Position numbers and translations under genes: made by a program | Shown here: positions 1 to 5,983 of the stretch, in pieces | How the letters are laid out: each line of letters begins with the position of its first letter | How positions within the stretch are numbered: the stretch's first letter is position 1 | Assembly: GCA_026387055.1 (NCBI GenBank) | Contig: JAPLML010000365.1 | Location: 1-12,200, forward strand | Direction of reading: 5' to 3' | DNA length: 12,200 nt | Source of the DNA: Planctomycetota bacterium | GTDB taxonomy: Bacteria > Planctomycetota > Phycisphaerae > FEN-1346 | The notes under the pieces: model-generated | Databases searched by the model: none | The model's input: only the letters and a program-made list of their open reading frames with translations | What the model was told of the DNA's origin: nothing

Positions 1-20
1 TGGAAATACGGCGACAATAA

Positions 21-45
21 CCACGGGTTGGCAAGCAACCCGTGG
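21..45. repeat. 25-base hairpin repeat, CCACGGGTTG arms
   Basis: Perfect 10-base arms CCACGGGTTG and CAACCCGTGG enclose the loop GCAAG. No T-run follows, so a rho-independent terminator is unlikely on the plus strand. Read on the minus strand the pattern (TGCCACGG, a CTTG-containing centre, CCGTGG) resembles the hairpin near 9701-9723, so it probably belongs to the same dispersed palindrome set. The gene upstream is outside the window. Confidence 0.7.
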
Positions 46-92
46 CACGTGGAAAAGGCCGCCAAGGCCCGCCGGAATCGTCGGGAGCGCGG

Positions 93-121
93 TTGCCTGG
101 CCACCTGGGGTGCTCTATAAT
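93..121 (+). promoter_or_regulatory. Sigma70-type promoter of the dnaJ-yidD operon
   Basis: A -35 box TTGCCT (93-98) and a consensus -10 box TATAAT (116-121) are separated by 17 bases. Transcription would start near 128, giving a 5' leader of about 29 bases before the dnaJ ATG. The same -35 hexamer occurs in the PEP-CTERM promoter at 5364-5369. I see no CIRCE or HAIR heat-shock operator around it. Confidence 0.75.
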
Positions 122-156
122 CGGCGGACGGCGTTGAACGCTGCGGCGAGTGCATC

Positions 157-1167
157 ATGGCGAAACGCGATTACTACGAGGTCCTCAGCATCGAGCGTGG
201 GGCCTCCGACGACGACGTCCGAAGCGCCTACCGGCGCTTGGCGCGGAAGTACCATCCCGACCTCAACCCCGGAGACCGGGCGGCCGAGCAGAAGTTCAAG
301 GAACTCAGCGAAGCCTACGAGATCCTGGCCGACCCGAAGAAGCGGCAGGCGTACGATCAGTTCGGCTTCGCGGGCGTCCAGATGGGCGCCGAGGCGGGGG
401 CGGGCGCGGCGGGCGCCGGGCCGGGCGGGCAGCGCTACACCTGGAGCGGTCAGGGGTCGCCGTTCGATGACGCGGTGTTCGAGGCGTTCGGCGGCGCCGG
501 GCCCGAGGGGGCGAGCTTCTTTGAGGAACTCGTGAGCCACCTCGGCGGCGCTCACGCCGGCCGCGCCCGGGGCGGCGCCAGGGGCAGGCGCCGGGTCGCC
601 GCCGGCCAGGACATCCAAAGCGAGATCGCCCTCACGTTCGACCAGGCCGTTCATGGCGTCCAGACCAGCCTGACGCTCGAGCGTCCCTCGGGCGACGGAT
701 CGAGGCGTCCGGAGCGGCTCACGGTCCGCATTCCGCCGGGCGTCCGCGACGGTCAGCGCGTGCGCCTGCGCGGGCAGGGCGGGCCGGGCTTCGGCGGCGG
801 ACCGGCGGGAGACCTCTACCTCATCATCCGCGTGCAGGAGCATCCGTACTTCCGCCGCGAGGGGCAGGACGTGTACATCGACCTGCCGATCACGGTGGCC
901 GAGGCGGCGCTCGGCACGACGGCGGACGTTCCGACCGTGCACGGCCGCACGACCGTGCACGTCCCGCCGGGGACCGCGAGCGGCACGCGGCTGCGCCTGC
1001 GCGGGCAGGGCGTCCCCGACGCGACCGGCAAAGGCCGCGGCGACCAGTACTGTATCATCCGCATCGTTCCGCCGAAACGGCTGGACGAGCGCGAGCGGCA
1101 GCTCTTCGAGGAACTCCGCAATCTCCAGCAGGAGAACCCCCGGACGGGGTCGCCGTGGAAACCGTAG
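157..1167 (+). CDS. DnaJ-family co-chaperone, CbpA type (no zinc finger)
   Basis: Predicted Hsp40 co-chaperone that delivers unfolded clients to DnaK and stimulates its ATPase in the cytoplasm. The J domain covers residues 5-68 with the diagnostic HPD at 33-35, flanked by YYEVL and QAYDQFG. A Gly/Ala/Phe-rich linker spans about 75-150. The two C-terminal client-binding beta domains follow, with the duplicated signature RLRGQG near 203-208 and 280-285. The four CxxCxGxG zinc motifs of DnaJ proper are absent, which places it with CbpA/DnaJ type II; 336 residues is near that class's usual length. The ATG at 157 starts the MAKRDYYEVL J-domain N-terminus; its Shine-Dalgarno is weak. It is first in an operon with a MerR-type regulator, a common arrangement for cbpA-cbpM or dnaJ-hspR. 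Confidence 0.93.
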   Translation: MAKRDYYEVLSIERGASDDDVRSAYRRLARKYHPDLNPGDRAAEQKFKELSEAYEILADPKKRQAYDQFGFAGVQMGAEAGAGAAGAGPGGQRYTWSGQGSPFDDAVFEAFGGAGPEGASFFEELVSHLGGAHAGRARGGARGRRRVAAGQDIQSEIALTFDQAVHGVQTSLTLERPSGDGSRRPERLTVRIPPGVRDGQRVRLRGQGGPGFGGGPAGDLYLIIRVQEHPYFRREGQDVYIDLPITVAEAALGTTADVPTVHGRTTVHVPPGTASGTRLRLRGQGVPDATGKGRGDQYCIIRIVPPKRLDERERQLFEELRNLQQENPRTGSPWKP

Positions 1168-1176
1168 GAGGGCGCG

Positions 1177-1644
1177 ATGAGCCCGACCGAACCGGAAACG
1201 TACACCATCGAGCAGGCCGGCGAGACGCTGGGCGTCTCCGCCGCCGACATCCGGTCGTACATCGACGAGGGTCTGGTTGTGCCGCGCGAGGGGCCCGGCG
1301 GAGCGGCCGTCTTCACGCGCGTCCAGATGCGGCGTCTGTGGAGCATCGTGACGCTGCACCGCGACCTCGGCATCAATCTGCCGGGCGTGGCGGCGGTGCT
1401 TCAGCTTCGGGAGCAGTTCGAGCAGGTGCGGCGCGACCTTGTGACGCTCGTTGAGATCGTGGAGCGCGAGTTGGGACCGGACGTGTGGGACCGCCTGTGG
1501 CCGGAGGGTCGGCCGCGGCCGGACGCCCACATTTCCGTCGAGGGGTTCTCGGACCTTTCGCCGCCATCCGTGCCGGAGGACTCTGCGAACGGGGGCAACG
1601 CGGTCGGCGGCGATCCGCCATCGCCCGGAGGAACCTCCACGTGA
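1177..1644 (+). CDS. MerR-family regulator, HspR/CbpM-like
   Basis: Probable chaperone-linked regulator of 155 residues. An N-terminal winged helix-turn-helix of MerR type (about residues 8-75) reads YTIEQAGETLGVS, then IRSYIDEGLVVP and a FTRVQMRRL wing. It is followed by LGINLPGVAAVLQLREQ, very like the GVNLAGI-type segment of HspR and CbpM, and a short coiled helix. The tail after about 110 is proline/glycine-rich and looks disordered. GGAGG lies just before the ATG, 9 bases after the dnaJ stop. In actinobacteria HspR represses the dnaK operon; in enterobacteria CbpM binds the J domain of CbpA. Which role applies here cannot be read from sequence. I see no HspR-type operator in the promoter at 93-121, so protein-level control of DnaJ is at least as likely. 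Confidence 0.85.
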   Translation: MSPTEPETYTIEQAGETLGVSAADIRSYIDEGLVVPREGPGGAAVFTRVQMRRLWSIVTLHRDLGINLPGVAAVLQLREQFEQVRRDLVTLVEIVERELGPDVWDRLWPEGRPRPDAHISVEGFSDLSPPSVPEDSANGGNAVGGDPPSPGGTST

Positions 1645-1892
1645 TCTCCGAGATGCTGGCGGCCGCTGGCGCCGAGGCCCGCGGGGAAGGCTGGATCTGG
1701 TGGTTTGCGACGGTGGCCGCCCTGGCCATCGCCCTGCTGGCCGTGATGGCGGTACGCCGCCGTCTGGTGCGGCCCATGCCGCACGAGCCAAGCGACACGA
1801 CCGATGCGTGGGCCGAGGCCGGCCGGCGGCTCCAGGTGCCTCCGCCGAAAGACTCCGGCGGGGCGGAGTCCGACGACAAGGGGTCGCCATGA
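1641..1892 (+). CDS. Small single-span membrane protein, unknown function
   Basis: An 83-residue protein starting at GTG 1641, chosen because GTGA overlaps the upstream stop and CGGAGGAA lies 8 bases before it. Residues about 19-40 form one hydrophobic helix (begins WIWWFATVAALAIALL), followed by an RRR positive cluster predicting a cytoplasmic C-terminus. The remaining tail is polar and probably unstructured (ends PPPKDSGGAESDDKGSP). Its stop overlaps the rnpA start in ATGA, so it is translationally coupled on both sides. I recognise no family. Its place directly before rnpA is where rpmH sits in most bacteria, but it is not a ribosomal L34 protein. With yidD two genes on, a membrane-biogenesis accessory role is possible but unproven. 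Confidence 0.75.
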   Translation: MISEMLAAAGAEARGEGWIWWFATVAALAIALLAVMAVRRRLVRPMPHEPSDTTDAWAEAGRRLQVPPPKDSGGAESDDKGSP

Positions 1893-2260
1893 CGGCGCCT
1901 CGCGAGCGGGCCACGTTCGGGCGCGATCGGCGGATCCTGAAGACGGGCGCGTTCCGGGCCGTCTATGCGGCGCGGGCCCGTGCGGGCGATGGGCGGCTCG
2001 TCGCCTACGCGCGGCCGAACGGCGCGGGGCTCACGCGGCTGGGCCTCTCGGTGAGCCGGCGCTGCGGCGGGGCGGTCGAGCGGAACCGCATCAAGCGGCT
2101 CTTGCGCGAGGCGTTCCGCCAGGCCCGCGCCGCATTCCCAAGCGGCTACGACATCGTCCTGGTGCCCCTGGCGTCGAGCTACACGTTCGCCGAGGTGGAC
2201 CGACGCCTGCGGATCCTGGTGGCGGAGGCGATCCGCCGGGCGGTGGCGAAACAGAAGTAG
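1889..2260 (+). CDS. rnpA: Ribonuclease P protein component
   Basis: Protein subunit of RNase P, which helps the catalytic RNA cleave the 5' leader from pre-tRNAs. The 123-residue product has the family's usual length. The hallmark RNR segment is intact at about 56-78: SRRCGGAVERNRIKRLLREA, where K/R-rich residues contact the P RNA. The N-terminal F-x-x-VY pattern (AFRAVYAARAR) and the late GYDIVLVP strand also match. The ATG at 1889 overlaps the upstream stop (ATGA) and has AAGGGG about 5 bases before it, which decides the start. Usual neighbours are rpmH upstream and yidD/yidC downstream; here only yidD is kept and the upstream genes are dnaJ, a MerR regulator and a small membrane protein. 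Confidence 0.94.
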   Translation: MTAPRERATFGRDRRILKTGAFRAVYAARARAGDGRLVAYARPNGAGLTRLGLSVSRRCGGAVERNRIKRLLREAFRQARAAFPSGYDIVLVPLASSYTFAEVDRRLRILVAEAIRRAVAKQK

Positions 2261-2267
2261 GCCCCTT

Positions 2268-2305
2268 CGTGGGTGGCCATGCCACCCGAACGGGCGACTG
2301 AGGAT
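2268..2305. repeat. GTGGCCAT palindrome repeat between rnpA and yidD
   Basis: The core GGGTGGC-CAT-GCCACCC (2271-2287) is a perfect hairpin with a 3-base loop. The 20 bases 2268-2287 are the exact reverse complement of 6731-6750. On the other side, GTGGCCATGCCACCCGAA (2273-2290) plus ACTGAGGAT (2297-2305) recur at 8563-8589 without the 6-base CGGGCG between them. It begins 7 bases after the rnpA stop, which itself reads TAGGCCC. Confidence 0.85.
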
Positions 2306-2316
2306 GGGATGGGCGG

Positions 2317-2589
2317 ATGAGTTCGATGGGGCGAGGTGCGTTAAGCGCCGTCAGTCGGGCGGTCGTGTCCGGCCTGGTCCTCCTGGTGCGCGCCTACCAG
2401 AGACTGGTCAGCCCGCTCATCGGGCCGCGCTGCCGGTTCGCGCCGACGTGCAGCCAGTATGCGATCGAGGCGCTCATGAGGCACGGCGCGGCGAGGGGGT
2501 TGGGTCTGGCGGCCTGGCGGATTTTGCGGTGCCATCCGTTCGCGGAAGGCGGGTTGGACCCCGTGCCGCCGCGGCATGACCGAAGCTGA
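2317..2589 (+). CDS. yidD: Membrane protein insertion efficiency factor YidD
   Basis: Small peripheral inner-membrane protein that assists YidC/Sec-dependent insertion. The 90-residue product has an N-terminal amphipathic/hydrophobic helix (about 10-26) and the full family signature: YQRLVSPLIGPRCRFAPTCS (27-46), then QYAIEAL, HG, RG and the closing WRILRCHPFAEGGLDPVP (67-84). Conserved cysteines are at 39, 45 and 72. ATG 2317 is preferred; an in-frame ATG at 2326 is possible and the Shine-Dalgarno is weak. It follows rnpA by 56 bases filled with a palindromic repeat. The usual next gene, yidC, is absent; the neighbour converges from the other strand. Confidence 0.94.
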   Translation: MSSMGRGALSAVSRAVVSGLVLLVRAYQRLVSPLIGPRCRFAPTCSQYAIEALMRHGAARGLGLAAWRILRCHPFAEGGLDPVPPRHDRS

Positions 2590-2594
2590 AATCT

Positions 2595-2629
2595 CCCGCC
2601 GCCCCCGCGGCGGGCCCGCAAAACGCGGG
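2595..2629. terminator. Twin hairpins between convergent genes, possible terminator
   Basis: CCCGCCGC, loop CCCC, GCGGCGGG (2595-2614) is followed directly by CCCGC, loop AAAAC, GCGGG (2615-2629). They lie in the 58-base gap between yidD (plus) and the TPR gene (minus). Only TTTT at 2645-2648 follows on plus and no strong T-run on minus, so termination is plausible but not textbook. The GCGGCGGG stem resembles the hairpins at 5870, 10517 and 4021. Confidence 0.5.
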
Positions 2630-2647
2630 GGGATCGCGAATAGCTTT

Positions 2648-3757
2648 TCACTCCACGACGCCGGCGCGGCCTTTGAGTTGATCCAATCCCCTTCGGATTT
2701 CGGCCGCCTGGGGCGAATCGGGATACTTCTCCATCAGTTCCACCGCCAGGTCGTAGGCCTCGCGATGCCGGCCGGTCTTGATGTGCTCGGCGATGCGGAT
2801 CTCCCATTCCTTGCGTTCGGCGATTGCCGCGTTGGTCCGCAGCTCGTCGAGCTGCTGCCGGAGCGTGTTGGCCTCGGGGCTGTCGGGGTGATTCTCCAGG
2901 AGCGTCTCGGCGGCGCGCAGGGCCTGGCGCCAGTGCTTGCGGGCCACGAGGTGCTCGATCTCGCGGTAGAGGCGCTGCTGCTCCTGCCGGCGACTGGCTC
3001 CCTGTTCGAGGCGGACGGTCTCGGGCAGGCGCGACGCCTCCGGGTTCTCCGGGAACTGCTCGGCCAGCGAGCGGGCCAGCTCAAGGGCCCGTTCCCACAG
3101 CCCCAGGCCCATGTAGCGCTGCGCCTGCTCGGTGACGTGGGAGATCTCGGTCTGTTCGTGCTGGCGGAGGGCCTCCGAGAGTTGGGTCTCCATCTCCGTG
3201 ACCTGCTGGCCGTCGGTGGCGTAGCGGAGTCGAAACTCTTCGAGCCGCTGGTGGGCGTCGCGGTACTTGCCGACCTTGATGAGGGCCTCAATCTCGCGCC
3301 GCAGCGCCTGCTGGCGATGCTTCTTGGCGAGTTGGCGCTTGGCCGCCTTCTCCGTGTCGTCGAGGAGGGTGTTCTCCATGATCTCCGAGAGGAGACTGAC
3401 GACCTCCTCGTGCGACGCGCCGGCCAGGTCCGACACGGGCTGGGCCACGTCGACCTTCTGGAGGCTGTCGCGCAGGGCCCGCTCCATCAGTTTCACGCTT
3501 ACGGCCGCGCTGAAGGCGTACTTGACGATCAATGCCAGGGCGATGGCCAGGCCGCCCAGGAAAGCCAGGGCGATGGCGGCCACGCCCAGGATGATCCACT
3601 CCGAGGGCTCTGCGTCCCTCGCCACCACCCACAGCATCACGGCCCCGGCCGCGGCGGCGACCCACAGAACGAGCCCCAGGATCCACAGAAGAACCACTGT
3701 GCGCTGCGGGCGTGGAAGTTCACGACCGGCCTGCCCACCTCCCAGGAGTCTGCCCAT
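2648..3757 (-). CDS. Two-span membrane protein with TPR-like repeats
   Basis: A 369-residue protein of no family I can name. After a short basic N-terminus, two hydrophobic helices occupy about 21-46 and 54-79. The rest is charged helix: a coiled-coil-like segment (about 90-155), then four helical repeats near 157-183, 212-240, 270-296 and 324-351. These show a TPR-like pattern of a G/W position, A-L and a proline-closed end (for example GRHREAYDLAVELMEKYPDS; KHWRQALRAAETLLENHPDS). This suggests a membrane-anchored scaffold with the repeat domain on one face. ATG 3757 is preceded by GGAGAGG. It is apparently monocistronic, converging on yidD, with an AT-rich promoter region at 3815-3900. It might serve an envelope complex, but only the architecture is supported. 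Confidence 0.85.
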   Translation of the reverse strand: MGRLLGGGQAGRELPRPQRTVVLLWILGLVLWVAAAAGAVMLWVVARDAEPSEWIILGVAAIALAFLGGLAIALALIVKYAFSAAVSVKLMERALRDSLQKVDVAQPVSDLAGASHEEVVSLLSEIMENTLLDDTEKAAKRQLAKKHRQQALRREIEALIKVGKYRDAHQRLEEFRLRYATDGQQVTEMETQLSEALRQHEQTEISHVTEQAQRYMGLGLWERALELARSLAEQFPENPEASRLPETVRLEQGASRRQEQQRLYREIEHLVARKHWRQALRAAETLLENHPDSPEANTLRQQLDELRTNAAIAERKEWEIRIAEHIKTGRHREAYDLAVELMEKYPDSPQAAEIRRGLDQLKGRAGVVE

Positions 3758-3850
3758 GCCACCTCTCCTTTTCTGAGCGTTGTGCGTGCTAAGGCCATCG
3801 GCTTCCGGGCGGTCGGAAGTTCCGTCAAAAAAATTCCGACTTTATTTATC

Positions 3851-3880
3851 TTGACAACGGGAAACTCCGATTCATTATAC
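3851..3880 (+). promoter_or_regulatory. Orphan sigma70-like promoter on the plus strand
   Basis: A consensus -35 TTGACA (3851-3856) is followed 18 bases later by TTATAC (3875-3880). It points toward 3885-4080, where no convincing plus-strand gene exists. It may drive a short RNA or an antisense transcript into the PEP-CTERM gene, or be a by-product of the AT-rich promoter region serving the minus-strand TPR gene. Confidence 0.4.
3874..3879 (-). promoter_or_regulatory. -10 box of the TPR membrane-protein gene
   Basis: On the minus strand 3874-3879 reads TATAAT, about 115 bases before the TPR-gene start codon. No good -35 lies 16-18 bases upstream, so an activator or another sigma factor may be needed. 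Nearby AT-rich sequence (3831-3856) holds a second weak minus-strand option beginning TTGTCA at 3851-3856. The 322-base gap 3758-4079 holds only these signals and the terminator at 4021. Confidence 0.5.
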
Positions 3881-4020
3881 GTCGCTAGTCTTCCGATACC
3901 CATCCCAGCGCAAGGGCCTCACTCACGCGTCCATGACGTGTGTGGTGGGGCCCGCTTTATGTCCTCATTGTAGCAAAGGCCGTCCGGACGGAAAACAATT
4001 TCCGCGCGATGTGAAAAACA

Positions 4021-4048
4021 CGCGGCGGGCCCAAGGGGGCCCGCCGCG
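4021..4048 (-). terminator. Rho-independent terminator of the PEP-CTERM gene
   Basis: Perfect 12-base arms CGCGGCGGGCCC and GGGCCCGCCGCG enclose a 4-base loop, about 30 bases past the PEP-CTERM stop. On the minus strand the stem is followed by TGTTTTTC, a short T-run, as expected of an intrinsic terminator. On plus no T-run follows. Its 12+4+12 geometry and CGCGGCGGG stem base match the repeat hairpins at 5870 and 10517. Confidence 0.75.
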
Positions 4049-4079
4049 GCAGGGTCAGCGGTACTCCGCCCAACTGGGG

Positions 4080-5183
4080 TTAGCAGCGCGCCAAGCGCCG
4101 GCGGTGCGCCAGGATGGCCGTGGCGGCCGCCCCGAGCAACATGAGCGTCATCGGCTCCGGCACCGTCGGCGTGATGGGGATGAACGGTTTCGGCGGCGGG
4201 CCGCTGGGACCACCTATGCCCCTGCCTCCGCTGACGCCTCCCGATGATGCCGGGTACGGGCGGCCTTCCTGGGCCATGAGGGATTCGACGCCCACGGCGG
4301 TCGGATGCTGCCGCGGCTGCTCGTGAGGCGCCCAGTCCACCGGCAGTTCCGTCGTGCCCACCAGGGCCACGGTGAGGTTGCCCGTGGTGGTTCCGCGCGA
4401 GGCCACGACCGACACATTGAGGCCCATCTGCGACAGGAACGTCGGCAACAGGCCCAGGTCCAGTCCGGCCGCCAGGGCCGTGTGCCCTTCTTCCACGGGC
4501 GTGGTTCTCGGCTTGAATCCGAACGAGTCGGTGGCCGTGCCGATCTCGGCCGAGTCTACGCGGGCGATGTGGTCCACGGCGAGGTAGGCGTGCGGCTCCA
4601 TGCCGGGGCCTTCGAAGCTGTCGGAGGCGCTGCTGAGCGGCACCTCGAACGCCAGCATCATCTGAACGTTCACGTGCGGGCGGACGTAGCTTATGGCGGT
4701 CTCGGTTGCCTGCGTCCAGTTCGACATGACGCCCGGGCAGCGGCCGGTCATGACCCGCCCGAAGCCGCCCGGCCCCATCGAGAGGAAGGCGGTGCTCCCG
4801 AACGGAATGGCCCGCTCATCCGACTCCGCTCCGGCCAAGCCTGTCACCTCCGGATAGGCGAAGTAAGCCAACTGGGCGGGCGGCATGGGATCGGCGCCCG
4901 CGCTGGCCGGCTGCGGCGGCGCGTTGTAGGCCGCCACCGAGACTCTCGCGGGCGGATCGGCCAGCAGGAGCTCGACTACACGGGGCGACGGCCGTGAATG
5001 CGGGGCCAGGTACGTCGCCATGGCGTCGCGCACGTCCGTCGTCGGCGTGGGGGCCACGTTCTGGCTCACCGCCGGGGCGAAGAAGAGTTGTGCGCACGGC
5101 GCCGCCGTAAGGTCGGCTGCCATCGGGACAAAAAGGAGGGCGCCCGCCAAGAGCAGCTTGGCACAGAATCTGGTCGTGGCCAT
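4080..5183 (-). CDS. PEP-CTERM sorting-domain protein
   Basis: Exported 367-residue protein. An N-terminal signal peptide (residues 1 to about 28: basic start, LLLAGALLFVP core, small residues before APCA) and a C-terminal PEP-CTERM anchor from residue 341 (VPEPMTLMLLGAAATA, then an HRRR cluster) mark it for Sec export and exosortase-dependent sorting. The mature region is rich in A, P, G, S and T, with no catalytic motif I recognise; a glycine/proline linker precedes the anchor. No exosortase or polysaccharide gene is in the window, so the sorting enzyme is encoded elsewhere. ATG 5183 has GGAG about 10 bases upstream. It is monocistronic, with its own promoter (5342-5369), a roughly 150-base leader and a terminator at 4021-4048. 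Function of the mature domain is unknown. Confidence 0.88.
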   Translation of the reverse strand: MATTRFCAKLLLAGALLFVPMAADLTAAPCAQLFFAPAVSQNVAPTPTTDVRDAMATYLAPHSRPSPRVVELLLADPPARVSVAAYNAPPQPASAGADPMPPAQLAYFAYPEVTGLAGAESDERAIPFGSTAFLSMGPGGFGRVMTGRCPGVMSNWTQATETAISYVRPHVNVQMMLAFEVPLSSASDSFEGPGMEPHAYLAVDHIARVDSAEIGTATDSFGFKPRTTPVEEGHTALAAGLDLGLLPTFLSQMGLNVSVVASRGTTTGNLTVALVGTTELPVDWAPHEQPRQHPTAVGVESLMAQEGRPYPASSGGVSGGRGIGGPSGPPPKPFIPITPTVPEPMTLMLLGAAATAILAHRRRLARC

Positions 5184-5335
5184 TGCTCTGACTCCACTTG
5201 CAGCTGCCTTCCGGATCTGGCCGCCTCACCTGCGTCCGTGCCTGAAGGGAGGCACGGTACAGCAAGAGCACGACCGATCTGAAATGCGTAACTGCCCTGA
5301 TTCCCCGGGTGCTCAAGCGGGGGAAAACCTACCGC
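5184..5335 (-). promoter_or_regulatory. Long structured 5' leader of the PEP-CTERM gene
   Basis: From the predicted transcription start near 5335 to the ATG is about 150 bases. Two stems are visible: TTCCCC (5301-5306) pairs with GGGGAA (5320-5325) around an inner GCT/AGC pair, and CCGTGCCT (5236-5243) pairs with AGGCACGG (5250-5257) around a 6-base loop. The segment between them contains CAGGGCAGTTACGCATTTC on the minus strand. I could not match it to a c-di-GMP-I, cobalamin or other riboswitch consensus. It may be a cis-regulatory RNA, or simply a long untranslated leader. Confidence 0.4.
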
Positions 5336-5341
5336 CATGGT

Positions 5342-5369
5342 ATTATACCCGAAATGGCGAGGAAGGCAA
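5342..5369 (-). promoter_or_regulatory. Sigma70-type promoter of the PEP-CTERM gene
   Basis: On the minus strand TTGCCT (5364-5369) and TATAAT (5342-5347) are 16 bases apart. The -10 sits inside the palindrome GGTATAATACC. The -35 hexamer equals that of the dnaJ operon promoter. Confidence 0.7.
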
Positions 5370-5857
5370 GCGAGGCAGGAAAATCCTTTTGTGCGGCCTG
5401 TGTGGCCGCGTGTTACGCGTCCAAGCCCCTGCGTACCGGCCAGAAGGGGCATCGACCTGTTGTGGCTCTCGGGTGGCCTCCGCACGGCGAAGGTCAGCCG
5501 GGAATTCCGGCCGACCGGACCGCCGGGGAGCTTCCTCGTACATCTGGCCGGAGGCAGGAGCCTTGCGGCGCACGCCCCAGTAACGCCGGGGCCCCGGCCT
5601 CCGACCTGGCAGCGGAACCGACCCGCCGCCGGCCGAACGACAGACCATACGTAATACTAATTGGAAAGGAAGCGGTGTCAAATTGCCCGCGCGGATCACA
5701 CGGGTGATGCCTCTAACGCCTTGTTGATCAAAGGCTTACGATTCGCCGCCGGGTTGGCCCCATTCCATCGCTGTGCGGAACACCGCCCAACAACGCGCAG
5801 GAAAAGGTGCGCTGGGCACGTGATGCCGCCGTTGTTCTGCCTTTGTCCCTACTGCTG
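5370..5857. other. Gene-free stretch, about 490 bases
   Basis: Open frames exist on both strands, but none has a ribosome site, recognisable domain or codon pattern like the neighbours. Small inverted repeats are present: CGGCC/GGCCG around 5394-5408, a GCCCCT/AGGGGC pair near 5427-5449, a GCCGG/CCGGC palindrome around 5500, a GGGGCCCC palindrome near 5588, and ATCAC/GTGAT at 5695-5708. The part 5640-5760 is less GC-rich than its surroundings and contains a minus-strand promoter candidate. It could hold an unrecognised RNA or a decayed gene. Confidence 0.5.
5654..5681 (-). promoter_or_regulatory. Candidate promoter pointing into the gene-free stretch
   Basis: The minus strand has a consensus TTGACA (5676-5681) and TAGTAT (5654-5659) 16 bases apart. 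Transcription would run left through 5370-5645 toward the PEP-CTERM promoter. No protein gene starts in that span, so the product would be an RNA or a longer PEP-CTERM leader. Confidence 0.4.
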
Positions 5858-5978
5858 CAACGCCACTTCGCGCGGCGGGTCTCCCGACCTGCCGCGCACC
5901 TGCGTTATCTCGCCGCCCGGAGGCAATTGCCGCGCGGTGGGTCAGGAGACCCACCGCGCACGAGGTTAGGTGGCGTTG
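5858..5978. repeat. 121-base composite element with two 28-base hairpins
   Basis: Outer 9-base inverted ends CAACGCCAC (5858-5866) and GTGGCGTTG (5970-5978) enclose two hairpins of 12-base arms and 4-base loops. The first (5870-5897) has arms GCGCGGCGGGTC and GACCTGCCGCGC around TCCC. The second (5932-5959) has arms GCGCGGTGGGTC and GACCCACCGCGC around AGGA. Each is close to the reverse complement of the other. The element ends 5 bases from the HNH gene stop. Confidence 0.85.
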
Positions 5979-5983
5979 TAACG

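Noticed and set aside
1641..1892. rpmH (ribosomal protein L34) before rnpA
   Set aside because: L34 is a short, very basic protein with a KRTFQPS start; this gene encodes a membrane span and an acidic tail.
115..1914. 599-codon open frame on the minus strand across dnaJ, the merR gene and the small membrane gene
   Set aside because: Antisense to genes with clear motifs; arginine/proline-rich composition typical of GC-rich shadow frames; no domain.
2576..3973. 465-codon plus-strand frame opposite the TPR gene
   Set aside because: Mirror of the leucine/glutamate-rich coding strand; no ribosome site at a sensible start, while the minus frame has membrane helices, repeats and GGAGAGG.
3933..4247. 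Possible 104-residue plus-strand protein after the orphan promoter
   Set aside because: Two thirds overlap the PEP-CTERM gene end in antisense, the composition is arginine-rich, and there is no ribosome site or known domain.
5184..5335. c-di-GMP-I or cobalamin riboswitch in the PEP-CTERM leader
   Set aside because: The conserved ACGCAAAGCC-type core and the B12-box-like segment could not be found.
5343..5969. Short open frames on both strands in the gene-free stretch (for example 5343-5699 minus, 5661-5969 plus)
   Set aside because: No domain, no convincing ribosome site, and they run through hairpin repeats or a promoter.
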